64,000 bases of DNA from Bolinopsis microptera (taxonomy: Eukaryota > Ctenophora > Tentaculata > Lobata > Bolinopsidae), in NCBI RefSeq assembly GCF_026151205.1, contig NC_087081.1, positions 12,339,113-12,403,112 of the forward strand. The letters are read 5' to 3'. The notes below the pieces were generated by a model. It worked only from the letters and a program-made list of their open reading frames with translations. It was not told where the DNA came from and ran no database searches. How positions within the stretch are numbered: the stretch's first letter is position 1; each line of letters begins with the position of its first letter. Shown one piece after another: positions 35,630 through 45,158 of the stretch. The position numbers and the translations under genes were made by a program.

Positions 35630-36548
35630 GTAAGTTAACATCAATCTGTGCAAGCTAAAAATCAATCTGTGCAAGCTAAAAATCAGTATAAGCTATGTTA
35701 AATCTTAAAGCTGACTTTCTGTCCGGACTTCTTTGCAAATGTCTTTTATCGCTGTTCTTACTTACTCTTACTTACTCCTTTACTCTTACTGCCCGGTTAT
35801 GAAACAATCAGCATGGAAATAATCAGCCACCTCATTATGAAGTAAAATTAGGCTGCCTTTCATTCGTGCTGTAGTATGTTTTCATTAGTACAAGTAACTA
35901 GATCATGATTTCAGTGCATGCTCACATACGCTACATGATGCACTCAAAATGAGTAGAAGTATCCACCATTCACTCATTTAAAGCTAGTACACACTAAATG
36001 TACAATACACACAAGAAGTGTACAAAGAGACCAATATACCATGTACACCACGTCACCACGTGCACACACCACACCCTCCACAATGTACCATGTATAATAC
36101 AGCACGTGTCACCTGTAACCTGCAGCACATTGCACAGTGTACACTGTACAGCGCTATTTTATCAGGTGATATGCCTCAGCAATGAGGTGATATCCTCTCT
36201 ACTCAATATATCCCTGTTGCACTGTTGCACACTAGCTCCTGCTAATTTACATCTACAGCTGTTTCGTGTTCTCTCTATTGCTACTTAGAGTGTAAATTGA
36301 TTGCTGTAGTTTATTTGTGTTAGTTTGAAACTTGATAGTACTTTTAAATATACTTGAGTTTATTGCTTAAACTATTGCTTAAACTTAAATTGCAGTTTCA
36401 ACGAGTAGGGTTAGGATTATCAATTGTGTTGCAATGGTTTGTGTAGTATTATATACGTGTTTTGTAGGTTGGGTAATGGGTATAGGGTGGGGGAGGAGGG
36501 GAGGAGGGGAACAAATTCCCTCTAGAAGATGTAGAGACTGTGTATTAC

Positions 36549-36696
36549 AGTATTGTCAGTATTGTCAGTATTGTCAGTATTGTCAGTATTGTCAGTATTG
36601 TCAGTATTGTCAGTATTGTCAGTATTGTCAGTATTGTCAGTATTGTCAGTATTGTCAGTATTGTCAGTATTGTCAGTATTGTCAGTATTGTCAGTA
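36549..36696. repeat. CAGTATTGT nonamer array
   Basis: About 16 perfect 9-bp units, followed at 36761-36787 by (ACT)n. The Tyr-Cys-Gln open frame over it is a repeat product. Confidence 0.97.
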
Positions 36697-36799
36697 TACA
36701 CTGGTGGTTGAAAGTGGGTGTGCCCCTGAGGGCCCTCAGCTGACCAGTTCCCTGGAATCTACTACTACTACTACTACTACTACTACTGCATCACTATAA

Positions 36800-39020
36800 T
36801 CTATATTCTATTATCTGTTTACCTTGACAACCATTACATTAACAAGTCACCTTGCTTACCACTCAGCATAACCTTCATCTCGCTATTAAGCTATTAGTAG
36901 TCTCACTATATTTGTAACTAACATGTGTTGTTCGTGTGATCTCTCTATTTACATTGCACCTTTATTACTCTAAATTCACATGGATCCCCACGATGGTAAA
37001 AGAAAGCACTTAAATATGATAAGTGTAATTAATCACTGTCTAATCTAAAGTTATTTCTAGTTTAAAGACTAAAATAACTACATTTAGCGCCACTACAGAT
37101 GTTGCAATGACAACAGCAGCCAGGTGGTATACACTCTAACACAGAATAGCAACGTTACCACCATGGTGCTATTTGACACACCCAACTTGTAACTGATACT
37201 GTCTTTATTAGATTCCAGATTGGTCACCATATTTGCACCTGTTTTAGCGTCGTATCGTTGTGTTTTGATTCGTATCTTACTTTCAGCTTTATTTTTCTTT
37301 CTATAAAAGCGTTCAACTTGTAAAGATAAAGACGTACGATTCATTTAATTAATAATTCCATCTGAAACTCTGAGCTGTAATATCTTTATCTACACTACAG
37401 AAAATACTTGACCAGCTAGCCTCGCCCTTCTGCACTGCTCACTGATACCACAGAGTTCCAGCTCTCTGATTGGTCCCCCTATCTCCCTATATCTTAGTGG
37501 TGGATGTCTTTATATTCCGGTAGCATTTCATCTCCTCGCGCGTATCGCAGCAGATATGAGATATTCCAGTACTTTCATTTTAATGCCGCTCCTTTCATTC
37601 TAAATATAACTTTTGCTTGAAATAGATTTAATGTTTATAATCTTATAGCACCACCACGTCCACCTCTTTGCTAAGATTGATAAGTTCAGAATGAGGAGAT
37701 GTTGAGGAGACATCGTGATATTGATCATCTGACATTGGCCTTTGTCACCTGATCATCTGATATCAGTTTGTAGTTTTGATACTTTGTGCGTTATTGTTAC
37801 TCTGGTTTCATCGTACGTGTTACTTATTAAACACGACACTGTCCAGCACGATCACAACTATTAGTCTAGTTTTCACTAGATTTCGCAGTTTTAAATTATT
37901 TATACTGCGTCGTTAGTCAGAGTTACAGTCTTATTACAATCAAACCTTCTTTTACTTGAATTGTTTGGGGGTATTTTCTCGGAAAATCTGGGTTTTAGTT
38001 TCCCAGTAAAGTGCAAATGAATAAAGCTTTAAAAAAGGTTCGTTGTGTTAAATAGCGGTTTGCGTTAATGCTAACCGATCTTGCTAACTAGTCTTTACCT
38101 GCTTACTCCGTTCTTTTTATTTCTATTCAACGTTACGATTTATTGAGTAGATGTAGTTGCTCCTAATTATTAATTATTAGTACTTTAAATTATTATATAT
38201 AATATTGACCACTGTCCTCCACTCGTAAATAGTTAACATTTGCTGAATTGCAGCGAACCTGCATTAAATCTCGCTATCTACTTTATACTACTCTGAGACT
38301 ACAGACGTAATAACTGTATACTGTATACTGATATCTTCGTTCTATTCATGTAGTTCTATTCATGTAGATATAATTATACCCTTTTCAGCGAATATCTTCT
38401 GTCACATACAATACTCTTAATATCTCCTTTACCAATGATACCTGAATCTAATCCCTTCTCGCACCGTTCTTCCCTTATACGGAACAGAATATATCCTCAC
38501 AAGATAATATCTTCTCTTTTCGGCTATTATCTTTGAACCCGCAAATTCTCCCAAAACAATAGTTTCAGCCTTAATATAGATCAAAGTGACGGCACAGTTG
38601 CTTTTGAATAACTTATAGTTCTTTTCATAATGATCAGACCCTGTATATCATTGCATGTTTTTTTACAAATATGAAAGAGGATTATATATAACTAGTGTAA
38701 CCCGGCCTACGGCCGGGATTTCACTGCCGCAGTTAAAAAGGGTAGGAGTAATTACCCGCTGAGTCAAAACCCGCATTAGGTGACCCAATAGTTTCTTAAA
38801 CAATAATCTCATAATCAGTTATTTCTTGTGGATAATTAAGTCATTATTAGCCATGAGGCACCACACTCCATGATCATAAGGTCTGAACACCGAGTATTAC
38901 ACCTCATCACTCCCGTCTTGAACCGCTTTCTATTTTTATTTAAATCGTTATAGAAATTAACCCTTGTTAACTCCGCACCACACCCGCATATTATATTTGA
39001 AAACACGCATAACATTGTCG
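36800..39020. other. Intronic stretch without genes
   Basis: No exon supported. Present are a CTGATTGG box at 37467, an AT-rich block at 38150-38350 and a GC-rich hairpin CCCGGCCTACGGCCGGG at 38701-38717. Confidence 0.5.
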
Positions 39021-39027
39021 TATGAAC

Positions 39028-39177
39028 CAGGGACAAAAGGATTTCGCGATTATTTTGGCCAAAAATCGCGATACCGCGAATTTTAACAGACTATACATTA
39101 AACTATACATAAAATTTGTCGCAAATAATGGGAAAAATCGCGATTCCGTACATGCCGCGATTTCCTTTTGTCCCTGG
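39028..39177. mobile_element. 150-bp MITE with TATGAA target duplication
   Basis: Left end CCAGGGACAAAAGGATTTCG and right end CGATTTCCTTTTGTCCCTGG are inverted repeats differing by two bases. TATGAA occurs directly outside each end (39022-39027 and 39178-39183). The interior holds several TCGCGAT-like boxes and no ORF. This is a clean non-autonomous DNA transposon; the superfamily is uncertain. Confidence 0.85.
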
Positions 39178-39936
39178 TATGAACTCTCTCTCTCTCTCTC
39201 TCTCTCTCTGCAGTCCAAACAGACCCCAAACACTAACAGTCCCCCCTCCCCTAATAAGCTTAAGGTATAACATTACAGCGAATCTTCCAGGCTAATCCAA
39301 TTATGACGCTACTTAAATGCAGCTATAACATATTACACAGTAATGAGAGAGAGAGAGCAAGTCCCGTAACTCTTGCCGTTCTGCTCACGCAATTTTATGT
39401 AACATTTGTGGTACAAAACCATCAATTAAACCACTTACCATCGGCCGATTTAAAAAAAAATTTCCTATGGGCTTCATCAGAGTTTTGTCGACACTATACC
39501 GAAAAAATCAGTCCCGTAACTCTTACCGTTTTTTTTGTATAACCGACCGGAAATTACACACGGACAGACAGACAGACAGACACACACACACACACACACA
39601 CATTCTGGTGTTATTAAGGTGATAACGTATATATACGTTATACCCATAATTAAACATTCTCAACTTCCACATTATCTCATGTCACACATCGCTCCTTCAT
39701 CAAATCATTTGTTACACACCTGTAAGTGTGAGACGAGTGTGCAAACAATGAAATCACCGCAGCCCCAATTAAGAGTATTGCAATAGGCTGTAGTGTAGCG
39801 TTGATAAACAGTGACACGATAACTCTTCCTAGTTAACATTGCTCCTTTATAAAGTTTATCTTTGTTCCTTCCGTTATTATACTAGTTAGTTTGTGTGTAT
39901 GTCCGTTAGATCCTGAAAGTATCTAACCGTTACACA

Positions 39937-40131
39937 ATGAGAACCAGTACAAATCACCATGGTGACGCACTTGACTGGACACGTGGTCAGGTATCAGAAA
40001 GTGACAGTGAAGTTGAGGAGAGTATTTGGAGGAGTATAATCCCTAATAAAACTACCGAGAGTATTCTCAACAGTTTCCAACTCCCCACCTTTATAGAGCC
40101 TCCTCGCAGAAGAGCCCCTTCTAGATCTCCA
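39937..40131 (+). CDS. GRAMD1: Alternative first exon of GRAMD1 (skips GRAM)
   Basis: ATG 39937 opens 65 codons ending in phase 0 before GTGAGC. Peptide MRTSTNHHGDALDWTRGQVS, then acidic and Pro/Arg-rich (EPPRRRAPSRSP). A 17-bp block coding NHHGDA is identical in the first exon at 44303, which suggests duplication between leaders. The next in-phase acceptor is 45159, giving VASt+TM without GRAM. If unspliced it runs 12 more codons to TAA, so a tiny single-exon gene is a less likely alternative. Confidence 0.5.
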
Positions 40132-40335
40132 GTGAGCTCCTTTAACATGGACTATTGTTATGATTATTAAATATTAAGTTTTTATTTCTAAATTGATCAG
40201 TCTCCACTTCAAGGTTTGAAAATTTTACTTTATCAATTGAAAACGGGGAGAAGGGTAAATGCCAATCATATCCACTCCCGGCCATTCACTTTCTGTGATG
40301 TAAGCGGCAGATGCCAAAAACTTGTCTACACATTC

Positions 40336-40424
40336 CACGTGTCACAACAAAGTACCACGTGCTATAAAACAGTTGCTATGAACACACTCTGACTAGCACG
40401 TGACTAGCACGTGACAGTCACGTG
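40336..40424. promoter_or_regulatory. Five-fold CACGTG cluster
   Basis: CACGTG at 40336, 40356, 40397, 40408 and 40419, the last three as GCACGTGAC-type sites 11 bases (about one helical turn) apart. It lies between the first exons at 39937 and 41353. Confidence 0.5.
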
Positions 40425-40870
40425 TTATCTATTACTTCCTGGTAAATTCTGTAGTCGCTGTCTGCTCAGATTGTGCAGGCTTGCTTTTTGCTTTGTCGTG
40501 GTGTTAGCGCCAGTCTTTGTTCCTGTTAACCTCACACTTACATTTATACACTCAGTCCACTCAATTACAGTCTACTCAATTAACATTTTAAATTTCACCC
40601 TGAATATCTTATAATTATTTGTGTACTATTTTGAGATGGATTTAATTAACAGGGTGTATTTGAAGGGGTTTAAAGTTGGAAATTTTCAGTAATAAATAAT
40701 ACGGTATATATGCATACGGTATATATGGGATGTTAAGTTTGCTTTTATTATGTTTTAAAAGCAGTGTTATTAAACTTCAATTCATTAATATTATTATCTT
40801 TAATAATACCAAAAGAGCTTCTGATGTCCCCCTCATATTCAATTCTTTTAGAAAAGAGCTTCTGTTTTAT

Positions 40871-40985
40871 GTCACGTCAAACAAAATACAACTATCTAAT
40901 TGGTTAGTTTGTGTCACGTGACTAAAATACAGTTCCCTGATTGGCGAGTTTACATCACGTGCCCTCAATACAACTCGTTGATTGG
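40871..40985 (+). promoter_or_regulatory. Tandem CACGTG + ATTGG units
   Basis: Two to three degenerate units of about 45 bp repeat the order GTCACGTG, AAAATACA, ATTGG, TTT. CACGTG is at 40916 and 40957 and ATTGG at about 40899, 40945 and 40980. The motifs are better kept than the spacers. It precedes the first exon at 41353 by about 370 bases, with TTTTAAAGTATAA at 41007-41019 as a possible TATA-like site. Confidence 0.55.
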
Positions 40986-41352
40986 ATGTGTTCCAGCATT
41001 TCTCCTTTTAAAGTATAACCACGCTTCAACAATAAATAAGAAATGGTCCTATCCTCCATAGTGTTCCACGAGCGTCCTCCCGCGGATTGGTTGGTTTCTA
41101 TTGTTCTGACACTTCTTTTCTGGTGTTATAAGTTAGTATTAGGCTCTGGTGTTATTATTAGCTCTGAGTTCTGCTTGGTCCTCATTTACCTGATTCCTTG
41201 CCGTTGTCTCCCGTCCGATTCAATCACGTCAGATCTTACCCGCGTGACGGAGTAGCTGGTAGCACCACACTGTGTAGTGTGACGTGTGTACTGTGTAGTG
41301 TGTATAGACTATATAGACTATAGATCCAGCACAGTTGATTACCACACGTGAC

Positions 41353-41466
41353 ATGAAGAGACGAATACTTCTAGCTCAGGCTCACCAACATTCTAAATCT
41401 TTGGAGGATATACAGCTCACTGTTCACCAGAGATCAAGGATAAAAGTACCCTGGAAACTAAAGAAG
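41353..41466 (+). CDS. GRAMD1: Alternative first exon of GRAMD1 (skips GRAM)
   Basis: ATG 41353 opens 38 codons (MKRRILLAQAHQHSKSLEDI..., basic at both ends) ending in phase 0 before GTATTT. In phase with the VASt-block acceptor at 45159. It lies directly downstream of the tandem CACGTG/ATTGG promoter candidate. No homology. Confidence 0.5.
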
Positions 41467-41956
41467 GTATTTTAACTATCTTAGAAATTAATGTCCTTCA
41501 AAAATACTTTCAACAACTTTCTTTTAACCAGATTAAATCTACATTTACTGAGGCTTTGTGTAACATCACGCCATGTGTTTGACGTGTGTTAGACTCGTAC
41601 ATGTTGGCTGGTTAACTATTGATACATTTTAAACCTGATCTTTGTGTTGTTAACCTAATATTCAACAAACACGTACCATTGTTAGCAAAGTTCTGGTTAA
41701 CCACGTACCATCCTAAGCAAAGTGTTCTGGAAGATTAATTTCCCACTAGAAATATCAGTTTCTTAGTATCCGCCTGTCAGCTCGACTGATTTTATACTAC
41801 TTCCTTCACAGCCAGACTACAAATTAACATATGATGACATATTGTTATTCATGGGTTTACAAGTATTACATTACACACACCAGACCAGTTCCCTCAGGCT
41901 ACACTGTAATAGGGCCAGGTCTTCCTCCCCCAGGTGCATCACCTGACCAGCGCTGC

Positions 41957-42070
41957 TGTGCTCTGATTGGTTGATTTCCAGGTCACGTGACCAGCGCTCT
42001 GCTCTGATTGGTGGATTTCAGGGTCACGTGATCAGCACAGCACGGTGATTAGCCAGCTCACTTCACGTGA
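41957..42070 (+). promoter_or_regulatory. Duplicated CTGATTGG-GTCACGTGA unit
   Basis: Two adjacent units of about 41 bp (TGCTCTGATTGGTTGATTTC then CAGGTCACGTGACCAGC, and a near-identical second copy), plus a third CACGTG at 42063. They precede the first exon at 42613. Confidence 0.55.
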
Positions 42071-42612
42071 TGTGTTTATGTGGTCTCATGAGGAGTAGAG
42101 CCCCGTTCTTTCTCTTTATATTACAGTGTACTACACTACACACTATATACTTGTTATATTCAATGTGCTCGAATATTCTGTTCTTGCTCCGTGTTGTAGT
42201 TCCGTCTCATAGAGTTGTTCTCTGAGATGGAGTAGTATGTCTCAGAGTTTGTCTCAGAGTTTGTCTCTGAGTATGTCTCTGAGTTTGAGTAGTTACAGTT
42301 AGTAGTTGCAATAAAGTTTTATTTACAGTTATATCAGAGAGTACCTTCATGTGAGGACACTATGATAGTATAACTATATAATAGTTTTAACTAAAGTTGT
42401 AATATAACACCTATTTACACTCGAGTGAACTGTAGTCTTTGTTATCCTACTATCTCCCAGCTTATTTAACGGTCCCCTCACAGTCAGTGTTGTAGGCCCC
42501 AGTTCTTAATTAGTGTTTACGCCGTGTTGAAAATATCGCTCTCTTTATTGTTATATCTTGAAAGCTCCAGAAAGTTCTAGAATCTACCAGAAAAAGAGAC
42601 AACTTCTACAAG

Positions 42613-42690
42613 ATGTCTCGGTACAGACTGTCGGAAAGCAACTTGTCTACAGAATCCGCTCCTTTCCAAGACAGCTTCCATTTTATACAG
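42613..42690 (+). CDS. GRAMD1: Alternative first exon of GRAMD1 (skips GRAM)
   Basis: ATG 42613 opens 26 codons (MSRYRLSESNLSTESAPFQD...) ending in phase 0 before GTACTT. In phase with the acceptor at 45159. Downstream of the duplicated CTGATTGG/CACGTG unit. Confidence 0.5.
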
Positions 42691-43184
42691 GTACTTAACA
42701 GGTACTTTACAGGTAGTTTACAGGTACTTTACTCGGTATTCTACATAATATCACTCCAATATTATGATCTATACAGTTAACACTTCACCGGTTACCTCCC
42801 GAGTTTAAACCACATGTCTACAATACAACAGCATCTAAAGTAAATATTAATATAACAGTGTTACCACTCAGTACAGACTGTCCCTTCTACACCACAGAGA
42901 ACACACTGTATAATAATAGTAGTGTGCCAGTGGAGTAAATGTAATTCGTAAATTCGGAGGAGAACAAATATCTTTGAGTTACAAGGGTCTATTAGAGACC
43001 AGTATCTTCCAAATTATAACGATGTCTCTTCGTTTCGAGTTCTGATTACGCTGCCTCTCCAGGTCAAACTGTTACTCTCATATTCTCATTTCTCTTCTAG
43101 TAGTAGTTTGGATCTAGTTCAGTTTATATTTCTCATGTTCTTCTGTTGTGAGGTTATGAGGACTGGTTGTGGGGAGGGATTGTA

Positions 43185-43270
43185 TTACCACGTGTCAGGG
43201 TTCTTATCTGATTGAACACGATTCCCTCGTCACGTGCAAGAACACGAGCTAATCTCTCGTCACGTGCTAA
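43185..43270. promoter_or_regulatory. Three CACGTG boxes upstream of exon 44303
   Basis: CACGTG at about 43190, 43231 and 43260, the last two in CTCGTCACGTGC context, with a CTGATTGA box at about 43207. A further TCACGTGACACGT lies at about 44085, nearer the exon. Confidence 0.4.
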
Positions 43271-44302
43271 TCTCTGTTTTAATTCCAGCCTACTCTTATA
43301 TCATCTTACTGTAATACTGCTACTTCTTATCACCTACAGATGGTTTTAGATCACCTTGCATATTTATGCAGGGATACCTTTGATATTCATATTCAAATTT
43401 TTGTTTTCTTGAATACAATATTTTATATTACCAAGAATGTTAAATTTGGGACATCACACCTCCTAGGTTCTTAATAAAATATGTGTTTACAATTTACATC
43501 ACGTACAACACGTCGCGTACAACACGTCACTTACAACACTATGATTTAACTATTGTTGCGTAGTAACTCTGATACAATTTACTCGTCACCAATGATGTAA
43601 TTCCTTCTCCAGAGTTCTTGCTGTTTCTCATTTCTACTTTTTACTTTTCACTGTTTTATGTAACTCATCAGTCGTGCCGGGTGGTATTTCTGATCTTGTT
43701 TATTTCTTTATGACTGTTAATCTTTTATATACATTATATTTTGTTGTTGTTCTATATTTAAAAAAATTCAAGTTCATAGTTAAAAACGTATCTGTGTTGT
43801 TAAGAATAACTTCATATTTCTCATACTAATTTGGGTGGTGGGTGGTGGGTGCTGGGAGTGTAAGGGGAATGGTGTAAGGAGTATAGAACGTGATATTACT
43901 ATTAGAATGATATACCAGGTGGCGTGTTGCCAACTTATTGGTATTCTAATCTGCAGAGGAATTCAATATATCGGCCTGGTGCTAATCTACCTTCTGCAGC
44001 GGAATCAGATACCTTAAATTCCAGCATGTCTTCAAAATGGCATGATATTGATTTTCTTCTTATTTCCTTCATTCGTTTCACCTTCACGTGACACGTAGGC
44101 TCCATTTAAATGTTTTTTACTTCTTTTCTGTTTCGGCTGAATTTCTTCAAATAGGTGCCTAAATTGATAGTTGATATCTGAACTGCATCAGATTTTAATA
44201 AAGTGTAGATTTATCTAGCGTATAGTTTGTTTAGTATGTTTTTAGATTTAATAAAACCTAAAATTGCAACAGTCGGTGTTATAGTTTGTATTCATCAGAT
44301 TT

Positions 44303-44944
44303 ATGGTGTCGTTAAACAAAACGGAGAAATCTCGGACATCTTCTGATGCCTCTCGTCGCTCAAATGGTGTCTCCATAGAAGATGCCGTCACCAAAAATCG
44401 TGATGACGTCACTAAGAGACGACATGACGTCATCAAAAGGCGCCCTGTGAGCGAGGTTATAAAACAGACTGTCCCCTCGCGGCGATCTTCAGCTGAAATC
44501 ACTTCTTCCTCCAGTTTCTCCGGTAACAGCTCTAATCACCATGGTGACGCTTTCAGTTACCATAGTGACACCTCTACTTTCCCAAGATCAACATCTTTAG
44601 GCGTGAGACCCAAAACAGCTGGTGAGAAGTTAGTGAACAGCGACCTGAGACAGAGAACTGGCTCCCTCAAGATAGAGAAAGTGTTGAACAGAGAGCTGAG
44701 GGGTGGTTCTGTCAAGTTACCTCATGATCTGAGGAAGAAGAAGAAGAAACCAGTAATTAGTGGACCGCTGTATATCGAGCCAATAAACGGAAGGGAGTTT
44801 AAGAAGTCGCCTCCCTTCTCTAAGAGAGATCTTGGTAATCTTCCTATGAGACAAGAGTCATTCTCTGCCTTCCTAGAACAGGAAGTGTTCCTTAGTAGTG
44901 TCATGCTAGCTCAACATCAACAAAATAGAGAGCACCTCCGTGGG
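44303..44944 (+). CDS. GRAMD1: Long alternative first exon of GRAMD1 (skips GRAM)
   Basis: ATG 44303, with an in-frame TAG upstream, opens 214 codons ending in phase 0 at GTAAGG, directly before the VASt exon at 45159. The peptide is Ser/Arg-rich (SRTSSDASRRSNGVSIEDAV) with a DDVTKRRHDVIKRR repeat, a Lys run (RKKKKK) and a more ordered end (RQESFSAFLEQEVFLSSVML). It shares NHHGDA, coded by an identical 17-mer, with the leader at 39937. The upstream AG would need a phase that none of the core donors supply, so it is better read as a first exon than an internal one. Confidence 0.6.
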
Positions 44945-45158
44945 GTAAGGGAGTTTCTTGGACCTGTCTGTGTGTCTGTATGTATGTGTGTATGTGTGTC
45001 TGTATGTGTGTGTGTGTGTGTGTCTGTCATCCCAACAGGTGAAATTGAAATTCTGTTTAGAGAATATTCAATGTCTTACAGGAGTAGAACGTTTAACTGA
45101 TATGAATTTCAATGAATTCAGAATACCAGGATAATTCTGACCTTTATCTCATCTGCAG

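Noticed and set aside
36434-36799. Tyr-Cys-Gln repeat protein
   Set aside because: Product of the CAGTATTGT array; no supporting sequence on either side.
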